Of a stretch of 64,000 nt of DNA, positions 36,080 to 47,215 are shown piece by piece. The notes under the pieces are model-generated. The model had not been told where the DNA came from, searched no databases, and saw nothing but the letters and a program-made list of their open reading frames with translations. The stretch comes from Buddleja alternifolia (taxonomy: Eukaryota; Streptophyta; Magnoliopsida; Lamiales; Scrophulariaceae). The stretch covers positions 5,428,046-5,492,045 of the forward strand of contig CM033393.1 in NCBI GenBank assembly GCA_019426215.1. The letters are read 5' to 3'. Positions within the stretch are counted from its first letter, which is position 1. Each line of letters begins with the position of its first letter. A program made the translations under genes and the position numbers.

Positions 36080-37625
36080 ATTTGGAAATGGAAGACGGAC
36101 CTCGATGGGAGGATGCGTTGGAGTTGAAGGGCCAGCTGTGGAGGAGACAGGATGTGGCGCCTGGGCGCAAAGACTCGGGCGCCTGGGCGCGACTAGACGG
36201 GCGCTCGGGCGCCATAGTGCGAAGCACTTGTTCACTGCTGGTCGCTTTCGGCGCCTGGGCGTGGCAATCTGGGCGTTCGGGCGCGGTAATGCGAACAACA
36301 TCATTTGCTATCTGTTTGCCGTTTCTTAAGGTAATGGCGTGGCATTGCTCTTTCGGGTTCTTTTCCGTATCACTTGGTAGAGTTCCCGGGGCTCTCCCAC
36401 TCATTGTGGAGGATAATTGACCCATTTGTGTCTTCATATCCATCATTAAATCCTTCATCATAGTACAGAGTTCGTTGATTGCTGAATCCATTTTCTTTAT
36501 TTGTTCATCGAGACGCTCATCGGTTGTAAGAGGTCTTACTTGCCTTTGTATATGAGGATTACCTTGCCTTTGAGCTTGGTTGTTGTTGAATGGGGGCCTT
36601 GGTGCTTGATAGACGCCGGGATGGGCATTTTGTGCTGGATTGGGCCTTCTTGGAAAATTATCGGGCACATGGAAGTTCAATTGAGGTCGATTGGCATTTC
36701 CAACATAGTTTACATTGCCAACCATTGTTTCCAAAGCAACTTCTTCGCCCAACTCTTCAACACATGCAATCTTTTTAGTGGGTGTGACTTCTTCCTCATC
36801 GGGATAGAGTTCATCTTCCCGGGCTAATTGTTCAATCTTGTCCCACACACTTTGGCAATCGAGCCCAAGGAGATCACCACCGGCGCCGGCATTTAGCCTA
36901 TTTTGGATGCGCGATTGGACTCCATCATGGAATCGTAATACTTGCTCGCTCAATTTTAGGTTGTGATCCGGGCATTTTCGGAGCATATTTTTATATCTAG
37001 CCCATGCCTCGGCTAAGGACTCATGATTCTCTTGCTTAAACTCTTTAATATTGCTCCTTAGCTCATTCATTTTGGAGGGTGAAAAGAATTTGCTCAAAAA
37101 GGCATCGACCAATTGTCCCCATGTTGTGATGGATTGGGGTGGTAGAGATTTGTACCACATGGTCGCCCTTTCCTTTAATGAGAAGTGAAAGACTCTTAGA
37201 CGAATTGCATCAAGATCCCGTGGATGAAATTGGGTAGTCATGAGAGTGTTGTCTAAAGTCTCCAAATGCTCATGAGGTGATTCATGGGTCTCTCCATAGA
37301 AGGGTTCGCTTTGCACCATGCTAAAGATGTGTGACGGAATGTGATAATTTGGTGCATAGAAATTTGGAAAGACTACGGGCCTCGGTATGGTGTGGACCCT
37401 TGGAGGTAGACTTTCCCGGACCGATGGAAGTCTTTGAGGAGGTGCCGGTTGCATAGCTTGGAATAGATTTTGCAACCATTCCCTGTTTTCCGGGAGATTT
37501 ATGTCGGGAAAATTCCCATTTGGATTTAGATTGTTGGCCATTTCTCGAGCTTGTCTACTAGATCGAAGAACACGCTCTATCTCCGGCTCAAAATTGTATA
37601 GGGGCTCGTTAGAAGAACGGGTCAT
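36080..37625 (-). pseudogene. Athila family 2 Gag
   Basis: Begins at Met 37625 (MTRSSNEPLYNFEPEIERVL). The Gag core is visible: ESPHEHLETLDNTLMTTQ, KERATMWYKSLPPQSITTWG and FLSKFFSPSKMNELRSNIKE. A helical segment DERLDEQIKKMDSAINEL and the ITLRNGKQI motif follow. The C-terminus has near-repeats of an Ala-Pro-Glu-Arg-Pro module encoded by GC-rich GGGCGCCTGGGCGC units (about 36150-36290). Residues beyond 36080 in this frame come from the inserted solo LTR and are not genuine. Confidence 0.87.
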
Positions 37626-37762
37626 GCACCACAGATTACACCTAACAATTAAACCCAAGAAGCAAAATTAGAATAACAGCAAAATAAAAGAAAAGCTAGA
37701 AATAAACTAAAAACTAAGAATTATGAAAACGTAAACAAAAAATCAAAAACTAAAATGAACAA

Positions 37763-37781
37763 TTCCCCAGAAACGGCGCCA
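37763..37781 (-). promoter_or_regulatory. Athila family 2 primer-binding site
   Basis: Minus strand TGGCGCCGTTTCTGGGGAA, a variant of the Asp-tRNA-type site, six bases inside the LTR end at 37788. Confidence 0.8.
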
Positions 37782-37787
37782 AAAACT

Positions 37788-39411
37788 TGACACATTAAAA
37801 CCTAACGTGTTATAGTAGCAAGTATACTAGTCGTGTATAGTGATAAAATGGACAATTAAGTCCGGGTTGTCGAACCTCAAGAACTTGAATTCTAGTTGAT
37901 GATTTTTTAATGATAAAGAACAAATATAATTAAAGTAGATTAGAGGTAAGATGCATAGAAAAAGAACACGACTACACAATTGATTTTACACAAAATATAA
38001 AGAGGGACTAAGGCACGTGCTAGGTCCAAATGGATCAAATATACTTATAGAGGTTCTCGTTGGAGAGTTACGCTTATATTGTTATAGTGAAAACTCTTAG
38101 GGTAGAGAATTACCGATGTCTCGCGTTAAACCCCTATGCTTAGATCGTGATTTCCTAAATATTCCTATCCGGAAATCTAACCACTAAACATGTATTAACG
38201 TACTAGAGTTCACTCGATTTGAATCGAACAACTTCACCCGGTAATCTTTACCTATGTCTAGAGCAATTCCTCATTAGTTGCGGGTCATGATGTGAATTTC
38301 TTGCACCCCTAAGTCAATTTTCTCCCGAAATATTAACCTAGGCATAAGATTCTAACATATAGTGATCAAGTATATGCAAGATAGGCAAAATCACAAATTC
38401 ACATCACATAACAATATAAGCATAACCTCAACAATCATCTATTATAAGCATATATCACAATTCGACCTTACATGGCCTTAGTCTTATGAATTTAGTTCAT
38501 GATAGATAATATGAGAAACAATAATGAATAAATACACATGTTCATAGACATGAATGAAATGAAAAGCAATTAAAAACTCCCTCAAGTGTGATAGATGATG
38601 GCACCTTGATTGGAGCTTCAATTCCTAGCTTTCTCCTCTTAGAATGATGAAGAATGGTGATGAATGAAGCTTGAGGACCGGTTCCTCCTCCTCCTCACCT
38701 CCAAGAATCTGAAATTGATAGTGAAAAAAAATATGCTGAAGAGTATGGGTTCCCCCTCCTTTTATAGCCAAAATTCCACTAAAGTATGCATTAAGAATTC
38801 CCATTAAAGTTCCCTAATGAGAATTCCACCTAAGGTGATGCTTAAAGTTTGGCTTTTAAGATTCCAACCAGCTAAAAAATGCTGAAATTTCGGCCCTTAA
38901 GCATTCCACCAAGCATAACCATGTGAAAACTTCAACAAAACACATGCATGCTGCCATTTTTTTGCTTTCCAGCGCAGTCTTAGTATTTTCCTCATAACCT
39001 TGTCCACAGATTTCTGAATTGGATGGTTCAAGTCCCAATGTTCAGATAAGACATAGATCTACAACTTTTCAGAAGGACACTTTGTCCAATTCGGTTTCTA
39101 AGTATACCGAAATTACGTTTCAACATGGAGGTTGTTTCTGATTTGGCGCCTAGGTGTGCTGAAATAGCACTAAAACGTGATTTTGACTAACTCGAGCTTA
39201 TTTCTTGCTTGTTTGGGCATTAAAGTGTGAAACATCTTGGCCTAAAATTGTTTTATACATCATTTTCCTACCCTTTCTTAGATTGTATCCATTTAAGGCC
39301 TGAAATCACTTAATGCACGGATTAAACGCACATGTGCAACAATCAAGCGATAAATGAACCTAAAACATTAATGCAAAGGGGCTTAAAAACACGTAAAAAC
39401 GCCTCTTATCA
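37788..39411 (-). mobile_element. Athila family 2 5' LTR (full length)
   Basis: On the minus strand runs TGATAAGAGGCG (39411) to TTAATGTGTCA (37788), 1624 bp. TATAAAAGG is present at 38758-38766 on the minus strand. A relative of this LTR, with different central sequence, is at 60858-62461. The outer end sits exactly in a Copia integrase/linker coding region at 39412, so the element inserted into that Copia. Confidence 0.88.
38758..38766 (-). promoter_or_regulatory. TATA box in Athila family 2 LTR
   Basis: TATAAAAGG on the minus strand, upstream of a GGGGGAACCC stretch; likely core promoter of the element. Confidence 0.6.
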
Positions 39412-41504
39412 CTTAGCTACACTGATTTGCCCATTTCACTGTGGGGTCACGCGCTGCTTACAGCTACACACATTTTAAATAGATATCCTTCCAAGTTCGT
39501 TCCTATGACTCCCTATGAAATGTGGAGAAATAGGAAACCAAGTCTTAACCACATAAAGATTTGGGGATGTCCGGTTTATGTCAAAAAGACTAAAGTGGAC
39601 AAGTTGGAGGATAGATCCTTAAAGGGACATTTCGTTGGATATCCTGAAGATTCTATGGGATACCTCTTTTACCTGCACAATGATCAAAGGATCATTGTAG
39701 CCTTACAAGCCCACTTTCTTGAAGATGAATTCATTCAAGAAGGAGGAGCGGGTAGAAAGATTGTTCTAGAAGAACAAAATGAAACCCCACTGGATACATC
39801 TACACAGGGAGTGAGAACCGAACCTTCTGTAACACAACCACAACCACGACGATCGAATAGAGTATCTCAACCGCCTAAGAGGTACGGATATCTAATGCAG
39901 AGGGAGTTGGATCTCCATTCTGTGTTAGAGGAGGATCATGGAGATGATCCCTCCACTTTTGATCAAGCGATGGTGGATGTGGATGCTGTTAGATGGCGTG
40001 AAGCTATGCAAACTGAGATCGATTCGATGCATGCAAACCAAGTCTGGAAACTTGTAGACCAACTTGAAGGGGTAAAACCAATCGGGTGTAAATGGATCTA
40101 CAAGAGAAAGATTGGTGTTGATGGCAAAGTAGACACCTACAAAGCCAGGCTAGTGGCGAAGGGTATAGTCAAAAGGAAGGAATTGACTACCAAGAAACCT
40201 TCTCGCCAGTGGCTATGATCAAATCAATAAGGATTCTACTTGCAATAGCAGCACACCTAGATTATGAAATATGGCAAATGGATGTCAAAACTGCTTTCCT
40301 AAATGGATTCCTAGAAGATGATATCTATATGGAACAGCCTAAAGGTTTTGAATCCGAGGAGCATATTCATAAGGTGTGTAAACTTGAGAGATCCATTTAT
40401 AGACTCAAACAAGCATCTCGTAGCTAGAATCTACGTTTTGATGAGGCTGTCAAAGGATTTGACTTCATCAAAAATGAAGACGAGCCCTGTGTTTACAAGA
40501 AGGTCAGTGGGAGCAAGTTCACATTCCTAGTGTTATATGTAGATGACATATTACTCATTGGGAATGATATAGGAATGCTCACCACAACCAGGAAGTGGCT
40601 TTCGAGTACATTCTCCATGAAAGACTTGGGAGAAGCGACCTATATTCTAAGGATTCGGATCTATAGAGATTGAACTAAAAGAATGATAGGACTTTCTCAA
40701 GCCCTTTACTTAGAAAAGGTCCTAAAAAGGTATAAGATGGAAGATTCTAAGAAAGGGTTCCTGCCAATGAGACATGGGATACATCTTTCGAAATCTATGT
40801 GTCCTCAAAGTGAGGAAGATAGAAAAGAAATAAACATTATACCCTATGCGTCTGCTATGGGCAGCTTGATGTACGCGATGCTCTGTACTAGACCCGACAT
40901 TGCTTATGCTGTGAGTATTGTTAGTTGATTTCAAGCAAACCCTGGTAAGGAACATTGGATAGCTGTGAAGAATATCCTAAAGTATCTGAAAAGAACTAAG
41001 GATATGATTCTCACCTATGGAAGTGGTGACCTGAGGGTGGACGGCTACACTGATTCGGATTTCTAATCTGATGTTGATGACCGAAAATCCACCTCGGGAT
41101 TTGTATTTACTCTAAATAGTGGAGCGGTGACTTGGAAAAGTTCCAAGCAAAGCACAACCGTAGACTCCACCACAGAGGCTGAATACATAGCTGCCTCGGA
41201 GGCAGCTAAAGAAGCTGTTTGGATTAGGAAGTTCGTTGAGGAACTTCAAGTGGTTCCTAGCATTAAGCTCTCGTTGCCACTTTATTGTGACAACATCGGA
41301 GCTATAGCGCAAGCGAAGGAACCTAGGTCTCACAATAAATCCAAACACATAGAGAGGAGATATCACATCATATGAGAGATCATTGCACGAGGTGAAATAG
41401 CTGTTCAGAAAATAGCCTCAGCCGACAATGTCGTTGATCCATTGACCAAGCCATTGGCACAGGCGGTGCTGGAAAAACATCTCGAAAAGATGAGTATTAA
41501 ATAA
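39412..41504 (+). pseudogene. Copia pol, 5'-truncated, with frameshift and in-frame stops
   Basis: Starts inside the integrase C-terminal region (SYTDLPISLWGHALLTATHI, NRYPSKFVPMTPYEMWRNRK). The RT follows: [40 protein letters not shown], a frameshift near 40170-40200, then [19 protein letters not shown] and catalytic YVDD in LVLYVDDILLIGND. RNase H shows DRKSTSGFVFTLNSGAVTWK, EAEYIAASEA and YCDNIGAIAQAKEP. It ends at a natural stop, 41502-41504, after LEKMSIK. Internal stops lie near 40425, 40672, 40927, 41065 and 41373. Gag, protease and most of integrase were lost left of the Athila LTR. Confidence 0.9.
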
Positions 41505-41525
41505 CACAGAAAATGGCATTGAGTG

Positions 41526-41537
41526 CAAGTGGGAGAT
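41526..41537 (+). promoter_or_regulatory. Copia polypurine tract
   Basis: CAAGTGGGAGAT immediately before the LTR start TGTTAGAG. Confidence 0.7.
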
Positions 41538-43137
41538 TGTTAGAGTATATGCCCTCAAATGCCATAAAGAGGATAGATTTATAGGGCATAAACATTGTAA
41601 CTAAACTATGGTTTTTCTATTAATATAAGGCAGTTGATTGTTGTTTTCTTATAGGCATTTATAAGGTGTGAATAAACAACGTAAAGTCCTTGATGACAAG
41701 GCGAACCTTCTAACTCCTATGGGATAGGAGGAAAGGCACTAGAATGGTTTGACCCTTGACATCTAAAAGGGTTCCCAAGTCTAAGAAATATTGATTGGGC
41801 ATCAATAGTGAATAAAGACTTGTATGATGTAAGTTTCGACAGAGAAAGTGCCAGTCGTACACTATGGAAATGGTAGTGGGAACTTATATCATAGACGTGT
41901 CCGTTGGACTAATATGTTCGAACACGGCTCGCATTAGTTCATCACATGGGTATTCACTCATTGACAGTCAGTGATGAAACTGATAAGTAGTGATAGGTAC
42001 GTGTGAACCTCTGACCTGAGAAATCGAGTTGAAGATGTACTTGTGACATCAAGTCTGTCATTAGAGTAGTTAGATTCAAATCACCTGTTGGTGGAATCGA
42101 CCTCGAAGTGCGACTTGATGGGCAAGTAGCATTGTTAACTGATTTGCAATCTGGAATTTATTCTCTCATAAGTGAATGAGTAAAATATCCTATGCGATCA
42201 TGAATAAGTGAGGATGAAAGTCTTTGGCCAAAGCATTTAAATACCTCGACTTATTATGAGCTTAGGCATATGGTCAAGTTATATGAGTTTGATTTTAAAC
42301 CATGACTCTTACTTGACTGGGATATAAGAATAAAAGGTTTATACACGTACGGTATTCACGGCATAAAAGTTTGGAATGATCCTATTCATTCGTTCTCAAT
42401 TGGGTTATGGTGTGAGCCACGAGACTGGCTAGGTGTCACTCACACCCCTTTGGATTCCTCCCAATTGCCTTTTGAGACGAACCTAAAGAGTCGCGCTTAA
42501 AGGAAGTGCAAAAGGAATAACATGGGAAAAAGACTTGAGAGAAATTCACGGCATTGGATGCCGTAATTAATTAATTAATTATTGGATAATTTAATTAATT
42601 AATTAAATTAATTTATAATTAATTTCTTGGAGAAATTGAATTATAAATTAATTAGGAATTGAATTAATTGGGTTATCAATTTATTTATTGGATAAATAAA
42701 TTATCCGATTAATTAATTAGCAAGCAAGACGAAAGTCCGAAGGCTTCCGAGCCCACTAAGGGGCGGCCAAATAGATGCCCAAATAGGGCTCTTGCATGCT
42801 AGGGTTATTGTTTCATAATGATATAAATATATCACAAGGTGAAAAATAACACAATGTAACTTACATAACTTTCTCTCCAAGAAAAAGTCTCCCACCTCTC
42901 TCTCTCTCTAGCCGTCTTTGACAAGGAAGAAAGGAGGAGTTTTTCGCTTTTGATTCCGGCGTGATGAATTAGAGACGTTGGCAAAATCGGCTTTAGAGAA
43001 AAGGATCACGTTCAGAAATCAACATACGCGAGAACGGTAATCTTTCTATACACAATTAAACATGAGGATTAGAGATGATTCGGGCTTTGGGAATTAAATT
43101 TACTTTCCCCTGCGTTTTATTCGTATAATTCCCAACA
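41538..43137 (+). mobile_element. Copia 3' LTR
   Basis: TGTTAGAGTATATGCCC to ATTCCCAACA, 1600 bp with TG..CA ends. ATATAAATAT near 42821-42830 is a plausible TATA box. A very AT-rich stretch of interlocking TTAATTAATTAA palindromes is at about 42560-42720. The right border joins directly to LINE-derived RNase H sequence at 43138. The matching 5' LTR is absent from the window. Confidence 0.85.
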
Positions 43138-43819
43138 CTTTTTGTGGCAGGTTCAGAATGAAACGGCTCATGGAAAGAAAGCCCGAGACCCGAAAGATGA
43201 TATTAAAATTGTTCGTGCGAGAGTAGAGGATGCCCTTTACTCCTCTCGTTGTGATACTAATGTTTGTAATAACTCTATCCGTGTTGGGTGGAAACCGCCG
43301 GTAATGGGGCAATGGAAAATGAATGTTGACGGGGCAGTCCGTCGGGGGGATGAACTCCAAGCCGATGAGGCGAGTATCGGAGGAGTTATTCGTGACCACC
43401 AAGGTCACTGGGTTCGGGTATTTTGTGGTGGCATAGGCACTTCTATGCCTCTAGGTGCCGAATTAATAGCAAGCTTACATGGACTGAATTTGGCATGGGA
43501 CACTCGCCTGTGAAATGTGATTATTGAATCAGATCGTAGAGAGGTTATCATGAGCATTCGCGATGGCACCAGGGCGCACCACCACTGGGACCTAATTGAT
43601 GCAATTAGGCGTAAATTGCAACTGTCATGGCAAGTTGAACTGACTAACATATGGAGAGAAGCCAATCGTGCGGCAGACGGTTTGGCAAAGAAAGGTTTTG
43701 GTGAGAACCTCTCTGTCATGCAATCCCCAAGCTTGGATCTGCAGAATATTTTGGAGCAAGATCGACAAGGCTTTACTTGGCTTAGAACAACGACTATAAA
43801 CCCGGGTCTGTCGGGTTAA
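43138..43819 (+). pseudogene. LINE C-terminal RNase H domain (broken)
   Basis: The frame 43142-43513 encodes a linker and the RNase H start WKPPVMGQWKMNVDGAVRRG and GGVIRDHQGHWVRVFCGG, with Asp of NVDGA and Glu of GAELIASLHGL. A stop at 43511-43513 ends it. The continuation near 43517-43819 encodes IIESDRREVIMSIRDG (catalytic Asp) and WREANRAADGLAKKGF (Asp). This is the RVT_3-type RNase H found at the C-terminus of plant L1 LINEs and in related genes. Together with 6231-7194 it likely forms the two ends of one LINE; no endonuclease or RT is present between them. Confidence 0.8.
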
Positions 43820-43859
43820 ATCGTTAGGGTCCCCCCTTCTCTTTGTGTTCAAAAACCTT

Positions 43860-43963
43860 TTTTTAAACATCTAATAAGATGTTAGATCATATAAGCTCAT
43901 AAAATATCTTATAAGATGTAAGAGTTTATAAGATATTTTGGATAAGCTTAGCCAAATACCCTC
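43860..43963 (+). mobile_element. Right half of the Tourist/Harbinger-like MITE
   Basis: Ends GCCAAATACCCTC at 43963, the complement of the left terminus at 6040, followed by TTA (43964-43966). TTTTTAAA occurs at 43860-43867 and at 6188-6195, a candidate target duplication for the LINE inside the MITE. Confidence 0.68.
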
Positions 43964-43966
43964 TTA

Positions 43967-44442
43967 CTTTTCAAAAACTAAATTGCCACATCTTGGGAAG
44001 AAAACATCTTTGGTCCTGTAGAATGTGGCGAGTTACATTTTTGGTCCTTTGTTTTCTGGACTTGACATTTTTAGTCTCGTAGAAGTTAAAATGGTGCACC
44101 ATTGGTCCTCTCCATCTGTTTTTAAACGGAATTTGTCACGTGCCGGTAAGGTAGGCCGTTTTGCAAGTTTTTCAAAATACTTGGGGGCTACATGAAATTT
44201 ACCTTATTTAAGAATATAAAAAATAAAACTAGAAAAACCTCTAAAATTAGGAAAAAAAATCAGAAATATAAAAATAATTATAGAAACAAATAGAAAGTAT
44301 TTGAAAATTACAATATATTTTAGAATAAAAAAGTAAAAGAAAAAAATTAACCTAGAAAAATTTTAAAAAATAGAAAAAATATTTAAAAAGCAAATAGATT
44401 ATTTTTTGAACATTAGGGCATATATAAAAAACTTAAGCTCTG
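43967..44442. other. AT-rich intergenic DNA
   Basis: No gene seen. It contains imperfect TTGGTCCT repeats near 44010-44110 and A-rich sequence with AATAGAAA-type words afterwards. Confidence 0.5.
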
Positions 44443-44456
44443 AAAAAGTAAATTTT

Positions 44457-44659
44457 ACCCAAGACCTGTTGGTCTAATGGTATTCACCTCCCACTTTATG
44501 CGAGAGGTTTTGGGCTCGAATCCAGGCTGCCACAAGTTGTGGCTCTCCCCTCCTTTATAGAGCTAAATAGAGTTTTTATGGCTCAAGATTATGACTATCA
44601 ATCAGGGTTTATCGGGCTAGATATTTAGGGTATCTCCCTTCGTCTTGAACTAAAAAAAA
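44457..44659 (+). mobile_element. tRNA-derived SINE with 14-bp target duplication
   Basis: A box-A-like GGTCTAATGG near 44471 and a box-B-like GGGCTCGAATCC near 44512 give the internal RNA polymerase III promoter layout of tRNA-derived SINEs. The body of about 200 bp ends in an A-run. AAAAAGTAAATTTT at 44443-44456 is repeated at 44660-44673, a perfect 14-bp target duplication as made by LINE-type target-primed reverse transcription. Family name not assigned. Confidence 0.85.
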
Positions 44660-44673
44660 AAAAAGTAAATTTT

Positions 44674-46278
44674 TTTTTACTAAATTCAGAAAAATCTAAA
44701 AAAGCAAATAGAAAAATTTATGAAAATTCAGGAAAATAAATAAAAATAAAATAATCATGAAAGTAAAGAAGAAAATATTTAAAAAATTAAAAAAAAGAAA
44801 TAATTCTGAAAAATCAGAAAATATTTAAAAAATTCAGAAAAACAAATAGAAACTTTTTAGAAATTTGAAAATTCAGAAAATAAAAAGTCAAGCATTTAAG
44901 AAATATTCCAAAATTTCCGAAAAATAAGAAATAATAGAAAATTTCACTGTTCATCTCCCCAGCATTGTTCACTGTTCCCCCGCCTCGTTGCACTGCCAGA
45001 ATTGATGCATCATTATCACTTGTTTTTCGCATCTTCAACAGTCTTAACAAACTCAATGCAAATGAAGAATAATAAATCGTATCTGAGTCTCGAAAATTTA
45101 TTCAGAACGATCCTAATTCGAAGCTCTGATTCTGTGAGAAACAAGACCCATCTTCGTCTTGGACAGAAAATAGATAAAAATTTAAAATCAGAAAAACCTA
45201 ATTTTCCTTTTTATTCCAGTTTCAGTTCATATGAATTTATCGAAAGATGAAGATCTATATCGAAGAAAAAATAACCTCGAAACTAACCTTAGTTTCAAAA
45301 ATTGAAAATATTTAAGGCTGGTGATAAAGCCAGAGCAGATTCCCTAATCCCAGGGCAAATTCATGGAAAATCTCTATTTTACCCTTCTTTGGTCAATCAG
45401 CCAACTCCCTCAAATCTTGCTTCTAAATATGGGTTACATAAAGAGCGGAGCTTTTATGGGAAACTGATACCATTTCTCTCTCCATATCATCTCACGGCTC
45501 ATCTCACATACTTTGGGACCCACACAAATTTAAGATTCCATTTTTAACATATAAAAACCAATGGATTGTGGAAGAATTATTAAGGACCAAATCTGCCCCG
45601 TTTCAAGAAAATTAGCAGTTTATTGTATATGAAAAAGTAATAAAAACTCAAAATGCATAATCAATTAGTTGGGGAAGAATGTTCAAGGATGAAATATGGC
45701 TTATTTTCAAGAAAATTAGCAGTTTATTAAATATGAAAAATTGATAAAAATACAAAATGCAAAGTCAATCTATTATTGACAAAATGTTAGGCCTATCAAT
45801 ATTTCCTTTTATACGAATATATAGGTAGATAATACTATTCATATAACTAAGAATCGTAACATACAAAATGAGGCGAATAACAAAACAAATTAGTCACTAC
45901 AAATTCGTAAACTTCATTCATCATTACAATTAATTTGTCAAAAACAGTGTCAAAGATGAAGATAGAATGAAACTTAAGAATTTTAGCAATTCTAAGGAAA
46001 CAACTTTGAGAGTCAAAGTCACAATACTTAAGGGGAAAAATGCATCAAAACATAATCATTCCTTTCAACATTACATATTAAAAAAAAAAAATGACGAAAT
46101 ACACAAGATAAAAAAATCTGCGTTGATAAAATTAAGTCCTCCATTGAGCTGGACAATCAAATAGCATGAAATTATTATTCTCCCTTGCAAATAAACATAA
46201 ACAAACATAAGAAAACATTCTCTATAAAATAATATATTAAAAAAAATTATCATACACAGTTTAGTGATACACACTTAC
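44674..46278. other. AT-rich intergenic DNA with a short tandem repeat
   Basis: Contains a low-complexity AAATTCAGAAAA tract at about 44680-44930 and a tandem repeat of about 110 bp at about 45582-45780 (TTTCAAGAAAATTAGCAGTT in both units). Frames such as 45302-45547 match nothing I recognise. Confidence 0.5.
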
Positions 46279-47215
46279 TGTAATACCCGACACTTTTAAA
46301 AAAAAGTTATCTATGTTATTTATGTAATCTATTGTGACTATTTATTGTGATTGGAATACCAGTTTCAAGAGGAGGGTTGTAAGATGGGTACGAGATAAAA
46401 GAAAGAGATACATACGAACCATGTTGCAAAAGCCAATTAGTTAGATGGGTAATATGATATTACGAAGTGCTATCTAAAACCCTAAACTATATATATTATA
46501 TATATATATATAAAAAAAAAGAATATGCTGCTAGGGCAAGACGCGTAGATAGAGAGCACACGAGAGAAACATGGGAATAGATTGAGACGATTAGATTTCA
46601 AAATACAATCAAAGAGAGAAATAGATTTGCGAGATTGCATGCACGAGTTTGGTGTTGAAGTTTCTCTAGCCTGCTTTATATCCCTATCCTGCACATGTTG
46701 ATTGAAAAATTGCTGAAGACTTCGAAAAGTCTCTCAAGATTCTACAAGCAAGAAAAATAGGCAATAAAAATAAAAGAGAAGTTATTGGACAAGATCACAT
46801 TAGGGTTATTAGTATGCTAATGCTCCACCATCCTTTTCATTACTTAGGGTATGTGATATTTACGTACATGGGAAAATCAAATATCTGTCAAAGGGTTCAT
46901 ACTTAGTCAACTGTAAAGCATAGTGTCTTTGTCTATTTTTTTTTAACACCCATGAAAATTGGAAGTTTAAAAGTGAAGTTTATTCCATATATTCTTGGTA
47001 TTGAGTTTGTAACGTAATCTGCTCTAAAAGAATTGGGAGTTTGAAAATTGTTTATTACTAACGAATGTAGATTAGAATACCAGAGGAACTATTAGGATTT
47101 AGGACAAGTGTTATTATGAAAGGCACGCCATTAAGGATGAGATGTCATTCACCTAATCTTATTCATATAGAGATTTAATTAGGGGACGTGGAAAAAAAGT
47201 GAAATTATACACTTA
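46279..47215 (+). mobile_element. Gypsy-like LTR 'A', 5' LTR, left part
   Basis: Starts TGTAATACCCGACAC and is repeated at 58093-59032 after a polypurine tract. The remainder of the LTR is at 54642-55765; the interruption is a Harbinger element flanked by TTA. Total LTR length without the insertion is about 2061 bp. Confidence 0.8.

Noticed and set aside
36061..36420. Plus-strand frame MPLGTNNLEMEDGPRW...
   Set aside because: Antisense shadow of the GC-rich Gag C-terminus of the Athila family 2 element.
44471..44525. tRNA gene suspected from box A and box B words
   Set aside because: No cloverleaf with paired acceptor stem is apparent; the A-tail and target duplication show it is a SINE.
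45302..45547. 81-codon frame MKIFKAGDKARADSL...
   Set aside because: No domain, no codon or repeat support, and located in AT-rich intergenic DNA; cannot be told apart from chance.
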